Shown piece by piece: positions 45,734 to 58,142 of a DNA stretch of 64,000 nucleotides (position 1 is its first letter; each line of letters opens with the position of its first letter). The translations under genes were made by a program, and so were the position numbers. Location of the stretch: assembly GCA_948474755.1 (NCBI GenBank), contig CAOLHI010000059.1:1-64000 (forward strand), read 5' to 3'. Origin of the DNA: Ctenosaura bakeri. Lineage: Eukaryota; Chordata; Lepidosauria; Squamata; Iguanidae. The notes below the pieces were generated by a model, which was given only the letters and a program-made list of their open reading frames with translations, had not been told where the DNA came from and searched no databases.

Positions 45734-46854
45734 ATGATGACAACAAGAAAAAAGACTGTATCATACACCCAATCAAAATTAGCAACAGAAAGAAGACCTT
45801 CATTAGAACAACCTGTACAGGTGTCAGGTTCTGGACAGATGGGTGGGATTGGAGAACAAATATTAGAAGAGCTTAAAAACTTAAGACAGGAGATGGGGAA
45901 TTTCAAGAAAGAGATAAGACAGGAATTAAAAGACATGAGAGCGGAAATTAGGGGCGGATATGAAGAAAGAGATGGAAGGAATAAATAAGAGAATGGAGAA
46001 AGTGAACAAAGATGTAAAGATGATGCAGACAGAAGTCAAGATGATGGAAGAGCGCATTAAACAGGGAGAAGAAGGAAAAAAAGAACTAATTGATGGATTT
46101 AACAGACATGAGAGAGAATTAGATTTACAAGAATTAAAATATCGCGATAGATGTCTGAGATTAAGAGGGCTGGAAGAAAGAGCGGGAGAAAATATTTATG
46201 AAAGGGTTATACCTGATCTTCCACATTTGTGGATATTTCAGAAGAGAGAATGGAGTCTGAAATAGACAAAATGTTCAGAATAAGTTCAAAAGTGGCAAAG
46301 GAAAAGAATTGGCCCAGAGATATCCTGATTTGTTTTACAAGAACGAAGATGAAGGAAAAAATTTTGCAGAACAGCTTTCAAGAAAAACTGATCATTGATA
46401 GGACAGAATTGAAAGTATTTAGAGATATCCCGTTTCAAACGTTGAAAGCCAGACAAGAATTCAGAAATTTGACCTCAGTGTTGCAAAAATATAAATAAGG
46501 TACAAATGGGAGAGGAATGGTGGCCTGACATATACATTAAATTTTAAAAGATTCAAATGTTCGGGGCCTGAAGAAATGGAAGACGCCATAAGGAAGATCA
46601 GAAATTTGATGTCAGGAAAGAACAAGAATATATCTATGAAACAAAGGCAATTTGGAGAGGATACAAAAACTGAAGGACAAGAACAATCAGGCACCGAAAA
46701 ATTTGGGAAAAAACTTGCTCAAGATCAAGATGTAGAGTTTGAAAAAGAGCAACAATCTGGACAAGAACAAGACCAAGATGAAGATCAAGAAGAGCAAGAA
46801 TTAGAGCAGAAGAGTTCAGATATTGGTGAAGAGAGGACAGAAGACGAGGACTGA
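45734..46854 (+). pseudogene. L1 ORF1 (RNA-binding protein), frame-broken
   Basis: L1 ORF1 encodes a trimeric RNA-binding chaperone that coats L1 RNA. The first ATG in context is at 45734 (MTTRKKTVSYTQSKL follows). The segments, in order, are a short N-terminus; a heptad-rich coiled coil rich in K/E/M (about 45850-46120); an RRM-like core with RCLRLRGLEE (near 46150); and a C-terminal domain with WPRDILICF (near 46310) and TLKARQEF (near 46445). After these comes an acidic Q/E/D-rich tail (46680-46850). The reading frame changes near 45960, 46215 and 46495, so no single protein is made. The glutamine/acid-rich C-terminal tail is unusual for ORF1 and may reflect local repeat expansion. Confidence 0.85.
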
Positions 46855-49800
46855 GAGGGATAAAATTGACAATGACTCTGAATTGTTTATGTGGAATGTT
46901 AAAGGACTAAATTCTAATTACAAACTAAGACAGGTCTTTCACTACTTAGAAAAACAAAAATTAGATATCGTATGTTTACAAGAAACGAAAATTAAAGAAA
47001 AGGATATTAAATATTTGAAAAACCCTAAATTGGGTAAGTGTTATGTTTCGGCCTTTCAAAAGAAAAAAAGAGGTGTTGTGATTTATGTTAATCATATATA
47101 TCCTACTGAGGAAATATTCCAGGATAAGAATGGACATTATCTTGGGGTACAAATTCAATTGCCTGGGAAAATTATATTACTAGTGGGAATATATGCCCCG
47201 TTACAAGATAAGGGTAAATTTTATGTTAAGATGCATGAAGAGATAAATAAATATATCATGATGAATAATCAAGCACATATTTTAGTAATGGGGGGCCTGA
47301 ATGGAGTGATAGACCCAACTAAAGATAGAACATGTAATCGGAAAGGCAAAAAAGCAAAAGGTAAATTACCTAAATCATTCTTCAGTATGAAAGAAGATTT
47401 CTCTTTACTGGATGTTTGGCGGAAATTTCATGACGAAGGCGGATTTACCTTTTACTCTGACAGACATTTAACTATGTCAAGGATTGATATGTTCTTAATA
47501 TCAAAAACGCTACAGATGGCGGTCAAAGATATGGAAATCCAGCCTAGGATTATTTCTGATCATAATCCAATAAAATTGGAACTTAAAATGAAGAGAAAAG
47601 CAAGTATCGAAGTTGGCGATTAATGATCAACTTCTATCAAACGATTTCTATTTGAAGAAAGCTAAGGAGGAATTAAAATACTTTTTTGAAGAAAATGAGA
47701 ATGAGGAAGTATCAAGTAGAATCATCTGGGATACAGGAAAAGCGGTTATGCGAGGGTTGTTTCTGAAGTGGAACAAAGAATGGAGGAAGAAAAAAGAGGA
47801 AAAGAAAAGAACTAGAATTAAGGCTGAAATCAGTAGAAGAAGAACTGTCAAGGAACCCGGGAAATGAAAGGTGGAGGAAGGAACTCAAAAAGACACAATT
47901 GGAATTACAAGCGCAGAATATAGATGATATGGAACAGAAACTAAGATTATTAAAACTCAGAGAATTTGAGAATGCGAACAAACCCGGTAAGTGGATGGTG
48001 TTAAAATTAAGGAAAAGACGAGAAAGGAATTTAATTTTACAAGTCAAGACTGTAAATGGAAATGGAAAGGATTTGACCACCGATCAAAGAATTGTAATGA
48101 AGACTTTTCGCAATTATTACAAAAACCTATATAGAAAAGATCAGATAAGTAACTTAGAGAAGAAGATACAAGAATTTCTAAGGAAACAAGATATCGCAAA
48201 ATATCTGAAGAAGATAAGAGTAGTTTAAATGCAAATATTTCAGGTATGGAGGTGATGGAGGCCATAAAAAGAATAAAAGAGGGAAAACCGGACCCGATGG
48301 ATTCTCAGGGATGTATTACAAGGTCTTCCAGGATGAATTAGCCGAACCAATGCGGAAGATGTTTAACGAAATTAAGCGCAAAGGTAAACCTGACTCATGG
48401 AAGGAAGCAAACATAACTTTGATACCCAAAGAAGGGAAAGATTTATGTGAACCATCTAACTATAGACCAATCTCGCTCTTAAACATAGATTATAAGATAT
48501 TTGCCAACATAATTGCAGAGAGACTTAAAAGGATTTTGCAAAAAGTAATTCATCAAGATCAGAGTGGCTTTTTGCCAAAAAGATATCTAAGAGATAACAC
48601 AAGAACTCTGATTAACGTTTTGGAATATTATGAGAAACATAATGAAAAGGAATGTGTCTTGATTTTTGTCGATGCTGAAAAAACTTTTGACAACGTGAAT
48701 CATAAATTTATGTTTGATCTATGCGAGAGAATGAATTGTGGAGATAATTTCCTAAATTGGATCAGATCGATATATCTAGATAATCAAGCCCAATTACTAA
48801 TAAATGGTGAGAAGAGTGACCCGATAGAAATTAACAAAGGAACACGCCAAGGTTGTCCCTCTCTCCGCTTCTGTTTATAATGGTGTTGGAAGTCCTTTTG
48901 AGGAAAATAAGATCAGAGGTATCGATTAAAGGAGTTAAAATCAAGGGAGAAGAGATCAAATTGAAAGCATATGCCGATGATTTGGCTATCTTTATAGAAG
49001 ATCCAGAAAAGGGGACCATGAAATTACTGGAGATATGCCAAGAATTTGGAGAATTGGCGGGTTTAAAATTAACAAAGAGAAGACAAAGTTCCTGACAAAA
49101 AATATGAGAAAAGAAAAAATAGCAAAGATAGAATTGGCTACAGGATTCAGAACGGAAAAGAAGATTAAATATTTGGGGATTAATATTACAAACCAAAATA
49201 ACAAGCTTTTCGAGAATAACTATGTAAGAAAATGGGGTGAGATAAAAAAAGATCTTCAAAATTGGCGAAAATTGAAACTATCTTTATTGGGAAGAATGGC
49301 GGCGATCAAAATGATGGTACTACCCAAGATGAACTTTTTATTTCAAAACCTGCCGATTATATTGAATTGGGAAATGTTTCAATGAATGGAGAAAAGACCT
49401 AACATCCTTTATATGGGAAGACAAAAAACCTAGAGTTAAATGGAAAATCCTACGGAAAGGAAAGAAAGAGGAGGGTTCGGCCTGCCAGATATGAAATTAT
49501 ATTACATGGCCAATGGGATGACATGGCTGAGAGACTGGGTGACTCTGAAAGAAGACAAACTACTTAATCTAGAGAGAAGTGACTTAAAATTCGGTTGGCA
49601 TGCTTATTTATGGTACCAAAAATCAAAAGTAGATAAAACTTTCATGAATCATTATATCAGAAGATCGTTGTATGAAATTTGGAGATTCTGGAAAAATAAG
49701 TTATATACGAAAATACCCTGGTGGGTCTCCCCTCAAGAAGCCTTTCAAGTAAAATGGAAAGACCCAATATCAAAGTGGCTAAAATATAATGATTTAATCA

Positions 49801-50400
49801 TTAAAGAAAAACAGTGGACAACGTATTAAAACAAAAGAGGAATTAGAACAAGAAGGTTGGGTATGTCATTGGTTTCCATATAGACAATTGAAAGAAAGAG
49901 TGAAAATTGACTTAAAACTTGAAGGCATAGAAATTCCTGCACAATTAAATCAATGGAAAAATTGATGTTTGAACAGAAAGATCATTTGACATCACACTTA
50001 TACAGATTTATATTAGATCGAGAACTGGAAGGGGAGACAGTGAAAAAATCAATGATTAAATGGGCGCAAAATATAGGCCACCAAATAGAGTTAGCAAACT
50101 GGGGAAAGGGAAACTGGAAAATATCAAATAAATTTACATTAGCACAAAACTTAAAAAAAAAATTACTATAAAATGATGTATAGATGGTATTTAGATCCCC
50201 TCAAACTAAGCAAGATGTATTCTTTGAAAGAGAAGGCTTGCTGGAAATGTAAGCAAGTAGACGGATCTTTTTATCATATGTGGTGGTTGTGTCCAGAAGC
50301 TACAAGATACTGGAAAAAAATACATAGGGCCATGGAATCCATATTACAAATAGACTTACCATTGACTCCGGAACTGTATTTACTGAATATGACATATTAA
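46823..50400 (+). pseudogene. L1 ORF2 (endonuclease-reverse transcriptase), frame-broken
   Basis: ORF2 nicks target DNA and reverse-transcribes L1 RNA there. The AP-like endonuclease lies at 46880-47570: WNVKGLNS, CLQETK (metal-binding Glu), SRIDMFLIS and SDHNPI are visible, but the GDFN-type motif reads GGLN (codons 47291-47302), losing the conserved Asp. The RT follows: NYRPISLLNIDYKI (near 48460), DAEKTFD (near 48672), TRQGCP (near 48840) and catalytic YADD (48970-48981). The C-terminal region has WYLDP and a Cys/His cluster (CWKC...HMWWLC, near 50240-50300). The frame changes near 47620, 47870, 48235, 48860, 49060, 49390, 49830 and 50170. It overlaps the end of ORF1 slightly. Confidence 0.9.
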
Positions 50401-50958
50401 ATCGACAAAGGTAAAAGACAATATGAAACAGTTATATTATATTTGATTACGGCAGCTAGGATTCTATGGGCAAAATACTGGAAGAGGACAGAAAGCCCAT
50501 CTTTGGAAGAGTGGGTAGATAAATACAAGAATACTGCTTAATGGAAGAGTTATCTTTTAGAATGAAGAATGAAAAGAAAGTAAGGTTAAGAGAGGGAACA
50601 ATCAATTTGAGAATGATCAAATGCTATGTAGAAACAAATCTCTGATGTTAGATTTGCAGTTGTAAACAAAAGAATACTTTAAGATAAACTATAAATTGAT
50701 TGGTATATAATTTAATATGTACAAGTTGGGAGACCAGTCTACGAACAAATGTCTGAATTTGAGAAATCTAAGGGTTGAATTGTCAAAACAGAAAGATCAA
50801 ACCAGGGAAGAGGGGAAGTATGATTTGAAATGTATAAGACAACATGAAATTTAACAACGTTTTCTATGTAAAAAGATGAAGCTTACTATGTGAAGAATAC
50901 TATGTAAGTGTGTATATCTAATTTTTTTTTTTTTCAAAAAATATAGAATAAAAAAAAA
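50401..50958 (+). terminator. L1 3' UTR and poly(A) tail
   Basis: AT-rich 3' UTR following the ORF2 stop, ending in a T run, the signal AATAAA (50947-50952) and an A tail that merges with the target duplication. Confidence 0.8.
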
Positions 50959-50978
50959 AAAATATGGGCCAAAAGCCA

Positions 50979-51916
50979 AGGAAGAGTTGCTGTTTTGTTC
51001 TGTTCATTGCTCTTTTTTATGCTTTTGATTCTTGAAGTGGATCAGCAATTTGCTCTCCTCTTTCTTTTCTAAGCTGAGGTGTGATTATTACCATAAACCA
51101 CAGTTCTTTCATGCCATAGTGCACAAGAATTTCTTCACACTCACTCTGATAAACATTTATTGATATGATGGATTAGGAGGGCTGCTGCACAGAGTAAATT
51201 AAGAAGAGAAGATTCAGAAAAACTTGAGAAATATTGTTATATGTCAGGATTTCTGAAGAGAGAATGGAAGAGGTGGTGAGAGTGGGAAGCTGTAGGCATA
51301 CCTAATTACCCACAGTTTTTCATTTTGAAAAGGTGTCAATGCTTTCTCTTCTATGGTCACTCCAAAGGACAGAGAGAAATTTTCTAACTCCACATTTTAT
51401 TATACTTGCAGATGAGTCACAAAGTATTTTTCTTTTCTTTCTTTTCTTTTTTCTTTTTTGCTATTATAGAATGCTGTTTTCTGTTTTTCCAAATTTGCCA
51501 ATGTGTTTTGGACAGTAGATTCCTTGCCATCTATAAACTTTATAAAAACATTCTTTATACAAGTGAGGGCTGCCCATAACTTGGTAGATATTTTTGCCAA
51601 ACTGAAAAAAGAAAATACAGAATCTGGCAAAAATGAAAAAGTTCCATATGATTTGAATTAAATTCAGATAGTATCTACACTTGGCTCATCAGAATTTGGA
51701 ACAAAATCCATCTGAATGGTTCTTTGGATGCTTCTCTTTAAAAAAAAAAAATTATATCAAGAATTACAGATGATTTCTTCTATCACCAGAAAAAATAAAA
51801 GGAATGAAGAAAAATAATACAACTTGAGTTTATTGTAGTATTTTAATGTTACACCTTTGTGTTATCATCACCATCATTTTTCTGAAAGATAACTGGCCAA
51901 GATCACAGGAGACATA
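50979..51916. other. Non-coding stretch
   Basis: A T/C-rich patch near 51427-51458. No gene seen. Confidence 0.4.
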
Positions 51917-52010
51917 GGTCCTTTCTGCATCTTATCTGCATCCCATGATGTTCCAGCATCATCTTGGTAGTGCCTTTGCTGGGTGGGAGCGTGTCTCTCC
52001 TCCACATGCA
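51917..52010 (+). mobile_element. Partial family B element (related to B2/B3)
   Basis: GGTCCTTTCTGCATCTTATC followed by GCTGGGTGGGAGCGTGTCTC parallels the left side of the element at 6466. The right end is not found. Confidence 0.45.
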
Positions 52011-53932
52011 GCCGGTAGATGATAGTGTTTGGGACATGGGTTACACTGAAACTGATGGCTGCAGAGAGTTCTGTGAAGTCCTGTGAGCATCCTATCATAC
52101 TTGTTTATTAGCATGAGTGGGAAAGGGTTGGACAGGTCTTTACTTCTTGCCTTTACTTATCTCCGGCATCTTGGGAACTGTTTAGTTTTTTTGGTGAGAG
52201 GACTGTGAAGTTTAAAAGGTATAGTTTGAAGGCAGTTTTGGTTATTGTGATCAAGAATCAACTATAAACATGAACTAGAATAATTGTGATGTCATAGATC
52301 AGGCTTATAATGTCATAATTGCCAAGCAGGATATCAGCAAACTGTTAATAGCATAATTGTTACTACCTGCATTTTTTTTCCTCCTGGGTTTTCTATGATT
52401 CAATTATTCTTCTCATGTTCAAGAGAATGCAAGCAGAAACTCCCTTTCAGACCTCACTATTCAACACAAGAAGGTTGAAAACTGAGGGAATGGAGATGCT
52501 GAGGAAAATTCAGCTGTGTTCCTGTAGCTGCTTCTCTTTGTCTGCCTTTGTGTAAGCAGGCATATGAAGCCAAAGGCCAATATCACTCTAGGACTACCAC
52601 AGAACTTCATGTCTGTGGTAAATCACAACTGAATGCTACTCTGCAACTGGGAAAGGGGTTACTAGAATTCTTTTTCCTGAAATGCATATTAGTTTTCTGT
52701 GCAGGGGAACATGTAGGCATTTGGGCTGCCAACATCCTTTCCTTATGTGATGCATTCTGAAATGGGATTGTTACAGAAGGGTTGCACCATGTGGTTTTTT
52801 ATGAAATGTGGATTTAGCTAAGTCCCACGTTTGTGAACTAGGAAATATTATGTAAAGCAGCCAAATCATAAACATGTCATTCGTTTGCATATATCACTCC
52901 ACATGCCAACATTGAGTTCATTTCCACTAAATGTTAACTTACCTCTTCAGAGTACACTGGTCAGCTTTTAAATCAGTGGTACTTACAGGTCTTTGGAATT
53001 GTTTAGGGGAAATTACATTGCTGTATTCACAAGTTCAGTTTCCACAAATGTGTTGCTCATACTTGGTGGCTGTTAGAAGTGAAACACATGTGAACAGAGA
53101 TAAAGAAATCTGAGTTTTCAACTCAGACTTCATGAAAGCGCATCAACAGCAACATCTTATGTACCCAAAGGGAGAAATATGGCAGTGTTTAGAATGCCTT
53201 GTTGTGAGTGTCATTGTATGGTGCCAGCTGTTTTGCTGGTATTAATTATACAACTCTTCTTGTATTTCCACTGGGAAACCTCAGAAATCATTGTCTCCTA
53301 GGAGAGAAAGACATTGTCTACTTCTCAGGAAAAAAAAATCTGAACACAAGTTGGCATATGCCTGTCCCAAGGGTTTGTGAGGTGGGGCAAGCATGCCCAC
53401 GGCTAATAAGGACATGCTCCATCATAAGGCTACGTCAACTGAGTGCCAAAACACAGACAAATATACAAAATGTTCTGTAGGAGGAAATCTGAAACCTTTT
53501 GTTGGTATGCTGTGTGCTGATTGATTGACTCAAAATTCCTGTGAAAATGCAAACTTCATCCAAGCTGCAGGAAGTCTTTTTTTCTTCGTAAATGTTTAGG
53601 ATCTCATATGCCAAGATATACCCTTCCCTCATGTGTAAGTGAAGTGGAATGGATTTCAAGCATGAAGGGATTCTGAATTTCATTCTCAAAGCTGTCATAT
53701 ATTTTGAGGCAGCTGCTTTATTTCACCTAGGCTTGGATCCTCAAAGGTTAGCAGCACAAGTATAGGAAGGTAGGAGAAGAAGCAAAGTCCTCATGGTTCA
53801 CAATTATGCCTATCTTTCACTCTCCAAGGAATTCTCTCTTCAAAGTGGCACCTCTGATGACCTCAGGATTTTAAAGACTTCTTTTCCAGAACTACATGCC
53901 TCACCCTATCCTTTCTACCCAGCAGTAGGGAA
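52011..53932. other. Non-coding stretch
   Basis: Mostly unique-looking AT-rich DNA. Frames of 60-90 codons lack recognisable domains. Confidence 0.4.
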
Positions 53933-54050
53933 TATGTGGTCTTCCAGATGTTGTGGGACTACAACTCCCATCATCCCTGAGCATTGGCCATTCCTGGTCA
54001 AGGCTAGCAAGAGTGGAGTCCAGCAATATCTGAAGAGCTACAGGTTCCTC
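53933..54050. mobile_element. Hairpin element, family C, copy 6
   Basis: Well-preserved core: CTTCCAGATGTTGTGGGACT, ACAACTCCCATCATCCCTGA, GCATTGGCCATTCCTGGTCA, then the pairing arm GTCCAGCAATATCTGAAGAG. It carries the best consensus for this family in the window. Confidence 0.8.
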
Positions 54051-54967
54051 AACTTTGCTCAATGCATTTCTGAACACAAGGAAAGGAGAAAGAGTCAGAA
54101 ATATTGTGTGTTGTTAATGATTAATTTTATAGATTATTTGTCCTGACATTATTCTAGCAGTAGTAATGGCCACAACAGCATCATTAGTGCTAAAGGGCTA
54201 CTCCTCCTCATACCATTAGAAATCATACGAAGCTTCAGGTCACCTGTGGAGGGGGAATGTAGATTATGGTACCTGCCCCTGTTCAGATTAATCCATTAAC
54301 AAGTAGAGTCCAGTTAATTCAGGAAGCAGCTGCAGTGTTGGTTAATTTCATATGATACACCACTTTCCATGTGACCTGGAAAGAGTACTATAATTCTTCT
54401 TATGCTACTAGAGTAAAGTGAGTGAACATCAGGTCAAAATATTGTGTAAATAACACTTTTTAGCCTTACTGGCAACCCTATACTCATTCAGGTACCCCTG
54501 AGCCAACAAAGGTCCTTAGTGTCTTTGGTTCTGCTAACAATGGACCAGGCAAGGACATAATATAACAGCAGCACTGAGTGAGTGATATGGTGTGGTGTGG
54601 TGTGTAGAATCATGCGTCCCATTCCAATGATGACATCAGAATCCAGCTATGGTAACTTCATATCAACAATTACAACAACAGAGAAGGAACAGATCAAAAG
54701 TGCCAGGAAAAGGAATATGACACTATTGTAGAGAAGGAGCATCTGAAAAAAAGGAGGAAGGAAAGAGGAAGTGTAAATGACAACTTAACAATGTTCGTGC
54801 TATCATCTCCAAGAAGCACTGGTAGAGTTTAGGATGGAAAAAGTTGAGGAGAGGTCATCTAGAAATATACATGCCTTTTCATAAAATTCAGTATGAGAAC
54901 CTCAGTATAGAACCTTCTCCCTGAGTTAAGTGTAAAGTGGATACTCTTTAGTCCAGGAATGGGAAAA
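54051..54967. other. Non-coding stretch
   Basis: Short GTGGT repeat near 54588-54603. Nothing else recognised. Confidence 0.4.
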
Positions 54968-55062
54968 GCATAGCACTCCAGATGTTGCTGGACTCATCAT
55001 CTCTCACTATGGTTGACTAGGGCTAATGGAAACTGCAGTCCAATAACATCTGGAGGAACATC
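54968..55062. mobile_element. Hairpin element, family C, copy 7
   Basis: CACTCCAGATGTTGCTGGAC at the left pairs with GTCCAATAACATCTGGAGG at the right, over about 19 bases with one or two mismatches. Confidence 0.75.
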
Positions 55063-55192
55063 TATTCCACGCCTGTGCCTAGCCCTGGGGAAGGAGAATG
55101 GAGGACAATCCTGCAAGTTTAGGACTACATTCTGTAGCATAGCCATATACTGTTTGTGGCAGCATGAAAATAGTTTCTTTATATGTCTTTAA

Positions 55193-55206
55193 ATGTAGGG
55201 GGGGGA
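55193..55206 (+). other. Candidate polypurine tract
   Basis: AATGTAGGGGGGGGA directly precedes the LTR start at 55208, the position of the plus-strand primer in LTR elements. Confidence 0.5.
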
Positions 55207-55207
55207 C

Positions 55208-55802
55208 TGTGACAGGCCCTTATTCTCGCTCAGATTGGTGTGGCAATTCCAGTCCAATAAGATGCCCTGTCAATATTACTTTACCCTGACTCCACCCTTT
55301 TATCACAATCTTTGTGTAACAGGGGTAGAATTTTAATTATTCCTCCAAACCACACTGTTTATTTAAGGTAGCATGTTCTCTTTGTGTTTAACTCTGACCA
55401 ACTCTGCAGTTATAAAACTAATGGTCAGGTTTATTATAGTAACAGTGGAAATAAAGTAACTTGTTAGAAATCAGTTCTGGTACATTGCTGATACATTAGC
55501 AGTTTAAGCTTCTGACAGAGTTTGTCATTTAACTCCTGCTTCAGACACCAATTCCCTGTGTTTTTTCCTCAGCTGCTCAATCACAAACCAAACCATGCTT
55601 TCTCTAACTAGTTCTTATTGAAGACTCAAAGCACACACATATAGTCTGTCTCATATAAAACTCTTCTCATTCATAAGCCCCACCCACCCACCCAGCCACT
55701 GTGCTGGGTTTCATTCTTGGGCCGCTATTCCCGTTGCCTAACAACCAGTCATCAAGTTGCTCTGTCATTCCAAATAGGTAACCCCAAAACAATTTTGTCA
55801 CA
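55208..55802 (+). mobile_element. LTR of a retrotransposon (Gypsy-like or ERV)
   Basis: Bounded by the perfect inverted heptamer TGTGACA...TGTCACA (TG..CA). It contains a TATAAAA-like box near 55413 and AATAAA at 55450-55455. The polypurine tract upstream suggests this is a 3' LTR or a solo LTR with residual internal sequence; no gag or pol frame is seen upstream. No repeated LTR was found elsewhere in the window. The family call is tentative. Confidence 0.65.
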
Positions 55803-58024
55803 CAGGCCATTTCCTGAGCTGCAAACATGAGTTTATGCATGAGTTTAACACCCAGCAAGATCCAATTCACATGAAGATGATCTATCAGTGGTGGCTGGTG
55901 GATTCCATATTGGTGAGGTGACGAATCTGCTCTGGGTTTTCATCCAAGTTTTAAGGAGCCATCCCAGGAGTTGTACCTATTTTTGAGTTAGGACCATGCA
56001 CCTTGGATTGCTTCTTTGAAGCTCAGACCAAAACCTGGAACAGATTCACTGCCTTACTCACATGGAAACCACCAATTATCTCTGTGACCGGTAACAATAA
56101 TAACTGAGGCAAAAGAAGTCAAAAGTCATTTGGAAGCTCATTTCACATATGTAGTACAGGATACTTTGTTCATTGGTGCAATGAAGTTTTTTTTAAAAAA
56201 ATGATTCACAGAGAAGAAGGAAACAATCAGATTTTGGTGGTCAAACTAGAGTAACCCACAAAAAACTCAGCAGAAATATTTGTCTTTGCATCAATCATCC
56301 AAAAACATAATTTTCTTTAGGAGAATTTTACAGGACGTGACCCATTTAATTTTGACATTTTGTATATTTTACATGACAGGAAACGAGAGCAAGGTATAAA
56401 ATAACAAACGACATTTTGTTTCTAACAAATTGTGCTTTTATTGGAGAGAATATGCAGGTTTCTCTCCTAATGTTAACATTATATTTTATTTTTAGCATTA
56501 CAATTATTATGACTAGTCTTTTAATTATTTCCTATAACTTTGCACAATAAATCTGGTTACATGATGTCAAAAGGTTAAAACTTTCTTCTGTTATTCTTTC
56601 TGATACTGGTATTTTCAAAAGCTTCCTACACTATAGCTAGAGGCTCTTTTTATAAAAACATCAGATTTAATTCAAAGTTGCAGATTGTGTAAGGTGTTAT
56701 AATTTGGGGTGATTCCACCCTTCTGCATCAGCATGTTGCTCATGCTGCTCAGATCTCTAGTACTTATTTTGAGGGAGAGGAGGAGAATTAGGAGCTTCCA
56801 GAGAGGAGACAGGATGGAAAAGATCTATTACAGGGGTAGGGGACTGTTTTGGCCTGAGAGCCAAATTACTCCCCAGAGTCAAACTGGTGGTTTGGTTTAA
56901 GTAAGAGGGTGGAGCTCAAGCAGAAACACTTTCCGCTGATACTATCTGACCATGCACTTCCCTGACACACATTTCCACTATTTCCATGTAGACAAAGGCA
57001 TGGAGAACTGTTCCTTTTGCTTCATGGATAAAGTCCCCTTCTTGAACCTCCTGACTGACTCATTGGAATATTCCTATTACCTCTGATCTCTGACCATTAA
57101 CTGGAGATAACATGAAAGGTCCATGTGCATTGCTGTCTTTCCTGCTTGGAATTACTGGCATATAGAGGAACCTTCTCCATTCCAGCAGTGGGGCTTTGGG
57201 GAGGAGAAGGATATGGGAAGGAAGAGGGTCATCCACAAGTCCTCCATTACACCCTTGAGTCAGAGAGTTCTTTCTTCTGATCTATTATGGCAGTGTTTCT
57301 CTGTTTGCAAAACTTTGAATCTAATAATGATCTATATGAACATTTTATACATTCAATATGTTTGTTGTCAATATAAATAGCTTATGTTGTATAATAAAAC
57401 ATTGTATATTATACAGCCATGCAGGTGGACCGGGGGTGGGGGCATGATGAAGAACTTGAACTCATGCTGAAATACAGGAAGATTCAATATATTAGCAAAG
57501 TTTGTCTGTCCCAGCAGCAGGAAACCCCATACAAACTGACCTGGTCTTTACCTTCCAGGCTGCTTTGTGAATCGGACCTTCATTATTCGCAAGCTTTTGG
57601 AAAATTTTTCACAATGTTGTTGAATGAAACAAACTCTCAAAAATAATTTATAATGTTTATTTTCAGAGAAAATATTTTGAGAGAAAATATTGCCAAGATT
57701 ATAGATCATCTATTTAGCTACATATACTTAACTAAGTAGAATCTTCTGGCCTGACTGCCATCCCCCACCCCCCACCCTGTTTTACTAAGCAGCAGCTGCA
57801 GCAAATGATAGAGGTCTGTTCTCTTGACGATCAGGAGTCAGCAGACTGACATTTCCACCCCACCCAAATGAACCAGCAATCTTTGCTGTGACAATCACAC
57901 GAAGGATCCCTGTTGCAATTCCTCTTTGCACTGTAGATCACTAGCAGGAGAGGAGTGGGAACATTAGGCAATTGCATCCTGACTAACAAGAGAACAGACC
58001 TCAGTTGCTTGCAGTTTTTATAAT
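55803..58024. other. Non-coding stretch with candidate conserved block
   Basis: About 56330-56580 is AT-rich, repeat-free by eye and rich in TTAATT/TTTTAATTATT words. A possible hAT-like terminus lies near 56832. No coding gene recognised. Confidence 0.3.
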
Positions 58025-58085
58025 AACTATACTCTACACTATATACTATATAGTATAGTATATATAGTATAGTATATATAGTATA

Positions 58086-58119
<34 letters not shown>

Positions 58120-58142
58120 GTATAGTATATACTATATACACA
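58025..58142. repeat. AT-rich palindromic low-complexity tract
   Basis: Alternating TATAGTATA palindromes, then a CT run (58085-58103) and a TA run (58103-58120), then the palindrome GTATAGTATATACTATATAC. Confidence 0.9.

Larger units (their letters stand above)
43884..50958 (+). mobile_element. Full-length L1 LINE with target-site duplication
   Basis: A complete non-LTR retrotransposon of about 7.1 kb: long 5' UTR, ORF1, ORF2, 3' UTR and A-rich tail. Identical flanks (AAAATATGGGCCAAAAGCCA at 43864-43883 and 50959-50978; at least 16 bases are unambiguous because the tail is A-rich) mark the insertion. The nick site on the other strand is TTTT followed by G, close to the usual L1 endonuclease preference. 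Both ORFs contain several frame breaks, so the copy is inactive as read. Insertion into otherwise unremarkable intergenic DNA. Confidence 0.95.

Noticed and set aside
56832..56905. Possible hAT terminus (CAGGGGTAGGGGACTGTTTT)
   Set aside because: Only one end is seen, with no paired terminus or 8-bp duplication, so it is not annotated.
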